DNA of 52,152 bases from Candidatus Poribacteria bacterium (GTDB lineage: Bacteria; Poribacteria; WGA-4E; GCA-2687025). The stretch spans positions 1 through 52,152 of the forward strand of contig JABGQA010000061.1 of assembly GCA_018644665.1 (NCBI GenBank). The letters are read 5' to 3'. Position 1 is the first letter of the stretch. Every line of letters begins with the position of its first letter. Shown here piece after piece: positions 18,160-27,881 of the stretch. The translations under genes and the position numbers were made by a program. The notes under the pieces were generated by a model, which did no database searches, was not told the DNA's origin, and saw only the letters and a program-made list of their open reading frames with translations.

Positions 18160-19326
18160 CTATCCCGACACGATGTCCGCGACATCAATCGTGTACACCT
18201 GCCGTTCGCCCTCGTGGGTCGAGTCAAAGCAGACCTTCGTGCCGTCGCGATTCCAGCGCGGGTGCAGATCGCACCTGATTTCGCCGCCGAGTTCGGGCAT
18301 CGTGTAGAACTCGCCGATGTCGATCCGCGTGTCGTCGGCCGGACGGTAGAGCATCAGTGTGCGGTGATTGTCGCGGTTCGGGTAGGCGTCGTTAAGCACC
18401 CACCGTCGATCGGGCGAATACGAGCAGTGACCGTCGCGGGTGAGCACCCCGTCGCCCACGACTTCGCGCTGTTCGCTCAGGTCCGTGTAGAGGAAGAACC
18501 TGTCGCCGACGTCGTAGTGGCGCGCCCACGCCAGGACGCGATCCGAGCCGCGCCAGTCGAAGTGCGAGACGATCTCGTGGTCGGCTAAGAGGCACACGTC
18601 TGAGCCGTCCGGCGCCGCGGTGAATAGGCGCGTCTCCCAACGGCCCGTCTCCAGCTTCCACCGGTGAAGGAAGATGAACCGCGAGCCGTCCTGGTTGAAC
18701 AGCAGGTGGTTGAACCAGTGCTCAGCGCCCGCCATGTTCGGCTTCGGGCGCATCGCCGCGATCTGCGCGAGCGTGACGATGAGACGGCTCTCACCGGTCG
18801 CGAGATCCATGTGCCAGATGCCATCGTCGTCCGGGCACAGGTCGCCCGCCGACGGGTCGGGCGCGCACGCATACCCGTACCCGGGTCTGGTGCGGTGAAC
18901 GCGTGCGAAGTTCAGCGTCACCGCCTGCGAAGCGTCTTTGCTTACGGCGTAGACAGGCATCGGGAGGACTCGCAACTCCTCGCCGTCCAGCGCGCGCACG
19001 ACGGAGACCAACACGCCGTCGCGCACGTCGTTCTGAACGAACGCCGGGTCGGCGGTCGGGCCGAGCCAGTGGATCATGGACCCCTGCTGCCAGTTCCACG
19101 CCTGCGTGGACGCGAGCGGCAGCCACGCGTTGTCCCCGGCTGTGTCGACCAGACCCACGACAGCCGTATCGTCGGCGGCAGGCGGCCGGTCGACGAACGC
19201 CGTCTCCAGCGCCGCGATGTACCGCCCCGACGGATCCCATGGCGTCTTGTCGTAGTACCCGTGGAAGTGGAAGCGCGGGCCGCTAGTCACGGCGACCGGT
19301 CGCCTGTGGTCGACGATAGTGGGCAT
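18160..19326 (-). CDS. TolB/oligogalacturonate-lyase-like beta-propeller protein
   Basis: This 388-residue protein with no signal peptide shows repeated beta-propeller blades: 'TPWDPSGRYIAA', 'LLFNQDGSRFIFLHRW', 'HCSYSPDRRWVLND' and 'HPRWNRDGTKVCFDST'. The mix of blades with conserved His residues ('AEHWFNHLLF', 'VSHFDW', 'CDLHPRW') resembles the seven-bladed, metal-dependent oligogalacturonate lyases (PL22), which cleave uronic-acid disaccharides in the cytosol. The catalytic set cannot be confirmed by eye, so lyase activity is a hypothesis; a plain propeller is the alternative. It follows a Gfo/Idh/MocA gene by 15 bases in a minus-strand operon that faces the sulfatase/dehydratase operon. 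Confidence 0.65.
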   Translation of the reverse strand: MPTIVDHRRPVAVTSGPRFHFHGYYDKTPWDPSGRYIAALETAFVDRPPAADDTAVVGLVDTAGDNAWLPLASTQAWNWQQGSMIHWLGPTADPAFVQNDVRDGVLVSVVRALDGEELRVLPMPVYAVSKDASQAVTLNFARVHRTRPGYGYACAPDPSAGDLCPDDDGIWHMDLATGESRLIVTLAQIAAMRPKPNMAGAEHWFNHLLFNQDGSRFIFLHRWKLETGRWETRLFTAAPDGSDVCLLADHEIVSHFDWRGSDRVLAWARHYDVGDRFFLYTDLSEQREVVGDGVLTRDGHCSYSPDRRWVLNDAYPNRDNHRTLMLYRPADDTRIDIGEFYTMPELGGEIRCDLHPRWNRDGTKVCFDSTHEGERQVYTIDVADIVSG

Positions 19327-19341
19327 GGGGCTGGCTCCCGA

Positions 19342-20391
19342 CTAGTCTGTTGGCACCACGACCTCGGCGCCGGTCTGTGAGCTCTCGACGATCGCGTCCA
19401 GGACCAGCATCTCGCGGTAGCCGTCCTCGAGGTTCGCGGCGCACTCAGTGTCGTCCAGAATCGCCCGGGCCCAAGCCGTGAACTCCTCGCGGTACCCCGG
19501 CCGGATCACGCCGTCCTGGTAGGTGATGCCGGCGTCCCAGTGCACGATGGGGCCGTCGCTGTATCCGCCCTGCCCGACCGGCAGCCCGGGGACCGCGTAC
19601 TTCAGCTTCGTCCAGTTGTGCGTCTCGACCCAGGCTGGGCCGTCGCCGAGGATCATCGTGCGGTTGTCGAACAGCGGGCTACGCACCGCGATGGTCTGGC
19701 TGCCTGCCACACCCGACGCGAACCGGAAATTGATGGCGGCGGCGTATTGCTCGCCCTCGGCCTGCGTACGCGTCACGCTGACGGCCGCGATCTCGCCCAT
19801 GAACGACCGCGCTAGATCAAGGTGGTGGATGATGTGGTCGAGGAGGAAGAACCGGAACATGTCGGCGTCGGACTGCCGGTCCATTCCCCAGTCCATCCGC
19901 ATGCCCGGCCCGGGCGCGAAGTAGTGCGCGTGGTAAGCGATCGGCTGCCCGAACTCCTCACGCGCCATGATTTCACGCGCCATGCGGTTCACGGGGCAAT
20001 GCCGCTGTACGGTGCCCATCAGCACCTTGCGGTCGGTCTGCGCAGCGGCGTCGCGGAACCGCTTGGCATGTTCCGCGGTCAGCGCGGGGGGCTTCTCTGT
20101 GAAGACGTGGAGGCCGCGCTCCAGGGCCTCAATCCCAATGTCTGCGTGCACGAACGGAGGGGCGGCGATCATGACGCCGTCGAGGTCCTCGCTGTCGAAC
20201 ATCTCGCGGTGGTCGGTGTAGGACCGTTCCGCTCGGTACTTGTCGGCCGCGGCGCTCGCGCGGTCGGCGTCGATGTCACACGTCGCTACGAGCCGCAGTT
20301 CGTCGACGAGCATTACCGCGGGGAACAGGACCGTGGATGGCATTCCGCCACATCCCACGGCGCCTATGCGTAGTCGTGTCGGGGCTGCCAT
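19342..20391 (-). CDS. Gfo/Idh/MocA family oxidoreductase
   Basis: This 349-residue dehydrogenase has a Rossmann start 'GAVGCGGMPST' (residues 10-20), Glu99-Lys100-Pro101 in 'VFTEKPPALT' and the helix 'LLDHIIHHLDLAR' with the family Asp/His residues. It is distinct from the copy at 15949 by sequence and length. It probably acts on a sugar or uronic acid using NAD(P). It lies between an acylphosphatase gene (35 bases upstream) and the propeller gene (15 bases downstream) on the minus strand. Co-location with the plus-strand sulfatase cluster suggests a shared substrate pathway. Confidence 0.9.
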   Translation of the reverse strand: MAAPTRLRIGAVGCGGMPSTVLFPAVMLVDELRLVATCDIDADRASAAADKYRAERSYTDHREMFDSEDLDGVMIAAPPFVHADIGIEALERGLHVFTEKPPALTAEHAKRFRDAAAQTDRKVLMGTVQRHCPVNRMAREIMAREEFGQPIAYHAHYFAPGPGMRMDWGMDRQSDADMFRFFLLDHIIHHLDLARSFMGEIAAVSVTRTQAEGEQYAAAINFRFASGVAGSQTIAVRSPLFDNRTMILGDGPAWVETHNWTKLKYAVPGLPVGQGGYSDGPIVHWDAGITYQDGVIRPGYREEFTAWARAILDDTECAANLEDGYREMLVLDAIVESSQTGAEVVVPTD

Positions 20392-20426
20392 CTCTATCTC
20401 CCGTGCTGTTCGTCGGGTGGCTGAAT

Positions 20427-20702
20427 TCAGTAAGTGACGCGGAAGTCCTCGTAACGCGGAGGGGGTCTAAGCGGTTGCGCCGACACGGCGTCCACGCGTC
20501 CTCCCAGCGGCCCCTTCCGCAGTGCGGTGAGCATGTGCTCGCAGGCCTCTGCAGGCCCCACGATGATGGCCTCGACGGTCCCGTCGGGCACGTTGCGGAC
20601 GTAACCCGTGACTCCCGCCGTCGCGGCGCAGGAGCGAGCATAGTAGCGGTATCCGACGCCCTGCACTCGACCCGACACGCGCACATCGAACGCTACGACC
20701 AT
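20427..20702 (-). CDS. acyP: Acylphosphatase
   Basis: This 91-residue cytosolic enzyme hydrolyses acyl phosphates such as acetyl phosphate or 1,3-bisphosphoglycerate. The family signature 'VSGRVQGVGYR' is complete and holds the phosphate-binding Arg19; Asn37 in 'GYVRNVPDGTVE' is the second catalytic residue. The C-terminus ends in the usual 'FRVTY'. The ATG at 20702 gives the family's normal length; the 38-codon upstream extension runs through a divergent promoter and is rejected. It is the first gene of a minus-strand run with the oxidoreductase and propeller genes, and is divergent from the ABC-F gene. Confidence 0.92.
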   Translation of the reverse strand: MVVAFDVRVSGRVQGVGYRYYARSCAATAGVTGYVRNVPDGTVEAIIVGPAEACEHMLTALRKGPLGGRVDAVSAQPLRPPPRYEDFRVTY

Positions 20703-20717
20703 TGGCGCGCCATCCCC

Positions 20718-20745
20718 TGGACCTGCATCCCCGTCCGGGTATAAT
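20718..20745 (+). promoter_or_regulatory. Promoter of the ABC-F leader
   Basis: A perfect TATAAT at 20740-20745 is preceded by TGGACC at 20718-20723 (four of six to consensus) with a 16-base spacer. It would give a 5' leader of about 110 bases before the ABC-F start at 20861. Confidence 0.5.
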
Positions 20746-20798
20746 ACGGTAGCTCCGCCGCACGGCAAGCTGGCGGCGACACTGAAGGAGGCGCCTGC

Positions 20799-20810
20799 GT
20801 GATCGACTAA
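20799..20810 (+). promoter_or_regulatory. Three-codon leader minicistron (GTG ATC GAC TAA)
   Basis: A near-perfect SD GAAGGAGG (20784-20791) lies seven bases before GTG ATC GAC TAA, which would encode Met-Ile-Asp. It falls between the promoter and the ABC-F gene, which has its own SD (aggagg, seven bases before 20861). Several antibiotic-resistance ABC-F genes are controlled by short leader peptides through ribosome stalling, so an attenuation role is plausible. No clear anti-terminator or U-run is visible. Confidence 0.4.
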
Positions 20811-20860
20811 GGACAATCCACCCGACCTCTCGCGACTTCCCTGCCGCCAGGAGGCCTCTC

Positions 20861-22467
<1,607 letters not shown>

Positions 22468-22471
<4 letters not shown>

Positions 22472-23157
22472 GAGAGCCCCGGCGCAGCGGGAAGGGCCAG
22501 GCCGATCTCAGCGAGGAGCCCAGCGTTCACGGCTTCGAGCGAGTCGACGCGCGCCGATGCGTGCTCGAACGACTGGACGCGCGTGATCCCGTTGGGGACG
22601 GCCACCACTGCGATGCCGGCTCGGCTCGCGGCTAGGACGCCGTTGGCGGAGTCCTCCAGCACGAGGCATTCCTCCGCCGCGACCCCCGCGCGCTTGCAAG
22701 CAAGCAGGTAGAGGTCCGGTTCCGGCTTGCCGCGCTCGACGTCGCTCCCGCTCAGGGTGAACGCGAACTGGTCGGCGATGCCCATCTCGCCGAGGATCAG
22801 ATCGACCCAGTCCCTACTCGCTGTAGACACGACGGCAACGGTGACGTAGCGCGCGCGCAGGTCCGCCAAGAGATCGGTGAAGCCCGGCAACGGGTGCATG
22901 TCGGCGCGGACCATCGCCATGTAACGCGTGCGTTTCTCGTCGCGGATGCTCTGCCGCTCGTTGGCGGGGACGCCGACAGCGTCGTACATGCCGTCCAGCA
23001 TGTCCCATGTCCCAACCGCGGCTATCCACTCGTCCATGCTGAGCGTGTAGCCATGCTCAGCCAACGTCTCCTGCCACGCGCGAAAGTCGAGCGTCTCCGT
23101 GTCGATGATCAGGCCGTCCATGTCGAAGAACACGGCGCGGAGCGTGCGCACGGTCAT
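22468..23157 (-). CDS. HAD-superfamily hydrolase (beta-phosphoglucomutase/phosphatase-like)
   Basis: This 229-residue cytosolic protein has haloacid-dehalogenase motif I 'FFDMDGLIIDTE' with Asp12 (nucleophile) and Asp14, motif II 'VAVVSTAS', motif III at 'GKPEPDLYLLAC' and motif IV 'CLVLEDSANGVLAA'. The helical cap between residues 18 and 85 is that of subfamily IA, which includes beta-phosphoglucomutases and sugar-phosphate phosphatases. The open frame runs far upstream inside uvrB, but the ATG at 23157 overlaps the uvrB stop (ATGA) and gives the family N-terminus. It is therefore coupled to uvrB, although the functional link is unclear. Confidence 0.88.
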
Positions 23158-25130
23158 AGACCGTAGTCCTCCTTGATCTCGCGGATCTGGTCCCGGAGCG
23201 AAGCGGCCTTCTCGAACTCCAGAGCCTGCGCCGCCTCCTGCATCTCGGCTTCGAGGTGCGCTAGCATCGCCGCCGCGTCCTCCTGACCCGCCGGCCCCTC
23301 GGCCGCGATCATCGGGGCCAAGAGTTCGTCGACATCCTCTTCCATCCTCAACGACGCGCGCACGTCCTTGACGATGGACGTGGGAGTGATTCCGTGCTCG
23401 GCGTTGTGCTCTAGTTGCCGCTCGCGACGGCGTTCGGTCTCGGCCATCGCGCGCTCTATGGAGTTCGTGATCGTGTCCGCGTACAGGATTACCTCGCTGT
23501 CGACGTTCCGCGCGGCTCTGCCTGCCGTCTGCACCAGCGAGGTCTCGGAACGGAGGAAGCCTTCCTTGTCCGCGTCCAGGATACACACGAGCGCTACTTC
23601 TGGGAGGTCGAGACCCTCACGCAGGAGGTTGATACCCACGAGAATGTCGAAGCGGCCCTCGCGCAGGTCCCGCAGGATCTCCGTCCGTTCGACCGTGTTG
23701 ATCTCCGAGTGCAGGTACCGAGCGCGTAGGCCGATCTCGGTCAGGTATTCCGTCAGATCCTCGGACATGCGCTTCGTCAACGTCGTGACGAGGACGCGCT
23801 GGCTCTTCTCGACCTTCTTCCGGCACTCGCCGATGAGGTGGTCGATCTGTCCCTCGGTGGGATGGATGCGCATCACGGGATCGACCAGGCCCGTCGGCCG
23901 GATTATCTGCTCGACGACCTGTTCGCTTACGTCCAACTCGTACGGCCCGGGCGTCGCCGTGATGAACGTCGTGGGGCCCTGCAGTCTCGTGAATTCCTCG
24001 AAGCGCAGTGGACGATTGTCCAACGCCGACGGCAGCCGGAAGCCGTAGTCGACTAGGTTCTGCTTGCGAGCGCGGTCCCCGTTGTACATCCCCCGAATCT
24101 GCGGGATCGTGACGTGAGACTCGTCGATGAACAGTAGGTAGTCGTCGGGGAAGTAGTTGAGAAGGCAGAACGGCGGCTCGCCCGGCTGACGCGCGTCGAA
24201 GTGCCGCGAGTAGTTCTCGATGCCCTGGCAACTGCCGACCTCGCGGATCATCTCGAGGTCGAAGCGCGTGCGCTGCTCGATGCGCTGCGCCTCGAGCAGC
24301 TTCCCGTTCTTGATGAACCACTCGATCCGGTCCTGCAACTCCGACTCGATCGCGATGAGCGCCGCCTCGACGCGCTCCGGCGCGGTCATGTAGTGGTACG
24401 CTGGAAATATCGAGATGTTCTGTGGCTCGTCGTGTATCTCGCCGGTCAGCGTGTCGATCTCGCGGATGCGGTCGACATTGTCGCCGAACAGCTCCACACG
24501 ATATGCCCGGTCCTGGTAGGGCGGGAAGATCTCGATGACGTCTCCGCGCGCGCGTACACAGCCGCGGTCGAAGCTGACGTCGTTGCGCTGGTATCGGATG
24601 TCGATCAGGTCGCGGATGAGGTTGTTCCGCCGCACCGTGTCGCCCAGCGCGATGTGCACTTGCTGCTTCTCATACTCCTCGGGCGAACCAAGCCCGTAGA
24701 TGCACGACACGCTCGCGATAATGATGACGTCTCGGCGGCTAAGCAAAGACGCCGTGGCCATCATGCGGTACTTCTCGATCTCCTCGTTTCGTAGGAGGTC
24801 CTTCTCGATATAGGTGTCGGTAGCCGGCATGTAGGCTTCGGGCTGGTAGTAGTCGTAGAAGCTGACGAAGTAGTGCACAGCGTTGTGCGGGAAGAACTCC
24901 TGGAACTCCGAGAACAGCTGGGCGGCCAGCGTCTTGTTGTGCGAGATCACGAGCGCTGGTCGCTGTAGACGCTGCACGGCGTTCGCCACCGTGAACGTCT
25001 TGCCACTGCCGGTGACACCTAGGAGGGTGCGGTACTGCTCGCCGTCCCGTATGGAGCCGATGATGCCGTCGATTGCCTGGGGCTGGTCGCCCGCAGGCGA
25101 GAAGTCGGACACGAGCTGTAGATCCGGCAT
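23154..25130 (-). CDS. uvrB: Excinuclease ABC subunit B
   Basis: This 658-residue protein is the damage-verifying helicase-like subunit of nucleotide excision repair; it receives damaged DNA from UvrA and recruits UvrC. Walker A 'GVTGSGKT' (38-45), the beta-hairpin region 'VSFYDYYQPEAY', 'SVSCIYGLGSPEEY', the DEAD-like 'LFIDESHVTIPQ', motif V 'VGINLLREGLDLPEV' and motif VI 'QTAGRAARN' are intact. The C-terminal UVR domain that contacts UvrC is present ('EAAQALEFEKAASLRDQIREIK'). The ATG at 25130 has GGAGGG about six bases upstream and gives the normal start; the 84-codon upstream extension is rejected. A HAD gene follows with a four-base overlap. Confidence 0.98.
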   Translation of the reverse strand: MPDLQLVSDFSPAGDQPQAIDGIIGSIRDGEQYRTLLGVTGSGKTFTVANAVQRLQRPALVISHNKTLAAQLFSEFQEFFPHNAVHYFVSFYDYYQPEAYMPATDTYIEKDLLRNEEIEKYRMMATASLLSRRDVIIIASVSCIYGLGSPEEYEKQQVHIALGDTVRRNNLIRDLIDIRYQRNDVSFDRGCVRARGDVIEIFPPYQDRAYRVELFGDNVDRIREIDTLTGEIHDEPQNISIFPAYHYMTAPERVEAALIAIESELQDRIEWFIKNGKLLEAQRIEQRTRFDLEMIREVGSCQGIENYSRHFDARQPGEPPFCLLNYFPDDYLLFIDESHVTIPQIRGMYNGDRARKQNLVDYGFRLPSALDNRPLRFEEFTRLQGPTTFITATPGPYELDVSEQVVEQIIRPTGLVDPVMRIHPTEGQIDHLIGECRKKVEKSQRVLVTTLTKRMSEDLTEYLTEIGLRARYLHSEINTVERTEILRDLREGRFDILVGINLLREGLDLPEVALVCILDADKEGFLRSETSLVQTAGRAARNVDSEVILYADTITNSIERAMAETERRRERQLEHNAEHGITPTSIVKDVRASLRMEEDVDELLAPMIAAEGPAGQEDAAAMLAHLEAEMQEAAQALEFEKAASLRDQIREIKEDYGL

Positions 25131-25249
25131 AGCGCGCCCTCCGTGCCTCGCGGCGGATTCCTGCCTGCGGGCACGGTGAAACTGTATCACGCCCCGCCGC
25201 CCTCCAGAAATGGGGCCGGAAGAGCCGGCGTCAAGGCGCCTTCGGGCGC

Positions 25250-25278
25250 ACGACAAACCGCCGAATCTGAGGTAAAGT
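25250..25278 (+). promoter_or_regulatory. Candidate promoter for the TPR/rmlB pair
   Basis: ACGACA at 25250-25255 and TAAAGT at 25273-25278 are separated by 17 bases, each four of six to consensus, in the 266-base gap between divergent uvrB and the TPR gene. Confidence 0.3.
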
Positions 25279-25396
25279 AGTAACCTGCGGGCCGCAAGTC
25301 CCGCTGCACTGCCGCGCGCCTTCGCCCGATAGATAGACGGCTGCGGTGACCGGAGCGGATGTCGCGCTCGAGAGCGCACCACAGGAGTGTCATGTG

Positions 25397-26839
25397 ATGG
25401 CGGAAGAGATGGACGTGCTTCTCGAACGCGGGCAAGCCGCGTTCGACGCCCGCGACTACGAGCAAGCCGGCAGCCTGTTTAAAGAGGTGCTGGATGCGGA
25501 ACCGGGCGACTCCGAAGCACGACTTGGTTACGTGCGCTGCCTGAACGAGCAGGGGGACAGCGACGCCGTCAAGGCGCTCTTGGAACCAACGCAGGACGAG
25601 ATCGAGGACGGCAGGCTGCTCGCGGAGCTCGCGCGGGCGTATTACGCCGACGAGCGCTTTGAGGACTCCGTGGCGGTGTTCGCGACCGCGTCCGGGAAGG
25701 CTCCCGACGACGGGCATATCCGCGCCAATCACGGCTTCGCATTGTGGCAGAAGGGCGACCACACGCAGGCGCTGGACACGCTGAAGGAAGCCCTGCCGCT
25801 CGTCCAGGACGACGCGCTGCTATCCGCCAACATGGGGCAGATCTACCTCCAGTTGGGGATGTGGAACGAGGCCGTATCGTCCATCGAGCGTTACCTCATC
25901 GACTTTCCCAACGACCTACGGTTGCGCACGGTTCTGGCGTTCGCTCTGGACAAGGCCGGCTGGCGTGAAGAGGCCGAGACCGTCCTCGACGAGGTCCTTA
26001 CGATCGACCCCGAGCACGCCGAGGCCAAGGCGCAGTTGGCGGCCCTAGGCGAGGGCGCTGAGGAGGCGGAATCCCCCGGGCCGGGCGCCCCAGATGTCGA
26101 GACGCCCGTCGTCGGCGGGGAGTTCGGACTCGGCATACCGGACGCGCCGTCGCCTATCGATTCGCTGGACCTCGGCGGCATCTCGGCGTTCGGAGGCAGC
26201 GCCCCTGCAGACAGCACGGTTGGGCTGCCTGACTTCGGCGCCATCACGGTGGTGGACGATACCGACCCCGCCAAGCAAGCAGCGGAAGATCTGCTGACCA
26301 GGGTCACCGAGATCCTTGACGAGAGCGATGTCCCTGCTGGAATCGCTTATCTGGAGTCGGAGCGCGGCACATCGGATCACCCCGCCGAGGTGCTGAACCT
26401 GCTCGGGAAGCTGCTCACTGAGGACGACGACTACGAAGGCGCTCTCGAGGCGTTCCGCGAGGCGATCGAAGTAGACCCGTTCCACGCGCAGGCCCAGAGT
26501 AACCTGGGTGTCCTCCTGTGGCAGATGGGCGAGTTCGAGGAGGCCACGGAGACTCTCCGTCAGGCGATCGAACTTGACACGGAAGACATGGACGGCCGAA
26601 TCAACCTGGCGTTGATCTGCCATCAGGTAGGTCTCTACGAGGACGCGGTGCCGCTCTACACCCAGTACCTCGACCAGTTCCCCGAGAACACCGAGATACG
26701 CATGGAACTCGCGACGTGCTTCGTCGAACTCGAGGAGATGGACGCAGCCATCCGCGAGGTCGACACCGTGTTGCTCCTCGAACCGGACAACGAAGCAGCG
26801 CAGAAGCGGATGGACGAACTCTCGGCGGGAACCACGTGA
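25397..26839 (+). CDS. Tetratricopeptide-repeat protein
   Basis: This 480-residue protein is built of TPR helices. An N-terminal set spans about residues 1-240 ('GQAAFDARDYEQAGSLFKEVL', 'GQIYLQLGMWNEAVSSIERYL' and others). A Gly/Pro/acid-rich linker follows (about 235-310), and a second TPR set spans about 335-475 ('LGVLLWQMGEFEEATETLRQ', 'HQVGLYEDAVPLYTQYL'). There is no signal peptide or membrane segment, so it is probably cytosolic and mediates protein contacts. The ATG at 25397 has AGGAG nine bases upstream; an adjacent in-frame GTG at 25394 is an alternative. It is strongly acidic. It precedes rmlB by 13 bases, so the two are co-transcribed. Confidence 0.85.
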   Translation: MAEEMDVLLERGQAAFDARDYEQAGSLFKEVLDAEPGDSEARLGYVRCLNEQGDSDAVKALLEPTQDEIEDGRLLAELARAYYADERFEDSVAVFATASGKAPDDGHIRANHGFALWQKGDHTQALDTLKEALPLVQDDALLSANMGQIYLQLGMWNEAVSSIERYLIDFPNDLRLRTVLAFALDKAGWREEAETVLDEVLTIDPEHAEAKAQLAALGEGAEEAESPGPGAPDVETPVVGGEFGLGIPDAPSPIDSLDLGGISAFGGSAPADSTVGLPDFGAITVVDDTDPAKQAAEDLLTRVTEILDESDVPAGIAYLESERGTSDHPAEVLNLLGKLLTEDDDYEGALEAFREAIEVDPFHAQAQSNLGVLLWQMGEFEEATETLRQAIELDTEDMDGRINLALICHQVGLYEDAVPLYTQYLDQFPENTEIRMELATCFVELEEMDAAIREVDTVLLLEPDNEAAQKRMDELSAGTT

Positions 26840-26852
26840 GTCTGGCCCTGAG

Positions 26853-27863
26853 ATGAATGTCCTTGTCACCGGCGGCGCGGGCTTCATCGGTTCGAACCTC
26901 GTCCGATATTGGCTCCGCGAGCATCCCGACGATGTCGTCGTAACGCTGGACAAGCTCGCCTACGGCGACGCGAACATACGCGACTGCCTGGACCACCCCC
27001 GACACGAGTTCGTAAAGGGCGATATCACCGACGCGGAACTCGTGCGCTCGGTATTCGTGAAACACGACATCCACTCCGTTATCCACACCGCGGCGCAGAG
27101 CCATGTGGACGCGTCCATCAGCGACCCGCTGTCGACGATCGAGGTGAATGTGATGGGCGCCGCCATCCTCCTGGAGGCGATGCGTCTCCATGGCGCGGGT
27201 GGTGGCCGCTTCCACCTCGTAAGCACGGACGAGGTCTTCGGCGCTCTCGGCGACCAGGCCGCGTTCAGCGAGGCGTCGCCGTACTCGCCGAACAACCCGT
27301 ATTCCGCATCCAAGGCAGCCGGCGACCACCTTGTCCGAGCGTACGAGCGCACGTTCGGGATGGAGGTGTCCACGACGAACTGCTCAAACAACTACGGCCC
27401 CAGGCAGTACCCCGACAAGTTCCTGCCCAAGATGATCTGCAACGCGGCTGCGGGACTTCCTCTGCCGGTGTACGGCGATGGCCGGAACGTCCGCGACTGG
27501 CTGTACGTCGAGGATCACTGTCGCGCGATCGACGCGATCTTCCACAACGCGCCGTCGGGCGCGGCGTACTGCGTCGGCGGAACGAGCGAGTGGCAGAACA
27601 TCGAGCTACTGCGCCTGCTGTGCACGCAGCTTGATGAGAAGCTTGGAAGGCCGGCGGGCGAGTCGGCGGAGCTCATCACGTTTGTCGCGGATCGGCCCGG
27701 CCATGACTACCGGTACGCGATGGATGCGTCCAAGCTAGAGCGGGACCTCGGCTGGACGCCGCAGGTGAGTTTCGAAGACGGTATGGAGCGGACGATGGCG
27801 TGGTACCTCGACAACCCGGAGTGGGTGGCCGAGGTGAGCGCACTCCTTGCGGCCCGGCAGTAG
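26853..27863 (+). CDS. rmlB: dTDP-glucose 4,6-dehydratase
   Basis: This 336-residue extended SDR enzyme converts dTDP-D-glucose to dTDP-4-keto-6-deoxyglucose, the first committed step to L-rhamnose and other deoxysugars for cell-surface glycans. The NAD motif 'GGAGFIGSN' (7-15), 'AAQSHVDASI', the active-site 'STDEVFG' (Thr125, Asp126, Glu127) and 'YSASKAAGDH' (Tyr150, Lys154) are intact, followed by 'NNYGPRQYPDKFLPKMI' and 'GRNVRDWLYVEDHC', all typical of RmlB. rmlA, rmlC and rmlD are not nearby. It lies 13 bases after the TPR gene and converges on a Gfo/Idh/MocA gene. Confidence 0.95.
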   Translation: MNVLVTGGAGFIGSNLVRYWLREHPDDVVVTLDKLAYGDANIRDCLDHPRHEFVKGDITDAELVRSVFVKHDIHSVIHTAAQSHVDASISDPLSTIEVNVMGAAILLEAMRLHGAGGGRFHLVSTDEVFGALGDQAAFSEASPYSPNNPYSASKAAGDHLVRAYERTFGMEVSTTNCSNNYGPRQYPDKFLPKMICNAAAGLPLPVYGDGRNVRDWLYVEDHCRAIDAIFHNAPSGAAYCVGGTSEWQNIELLRLLCTQLDEKLGRPAGESAELITFVADRPGHDYRYAMDASKLERDLGWTPQVSFEDGMERTMAWYLDNPEWVAEVSALLAARQ

Positions 27864-27881
27864 GCAGCGGACGTGGCCGCG

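Noticed and set aside
23158..23586. N-terminal extension of the HAD protein
   Set aside because: It lies inside uvrB in another frame; the HAD motif I begins 11 residues after the ATG at 23157, which overlaps the uvrB stop.
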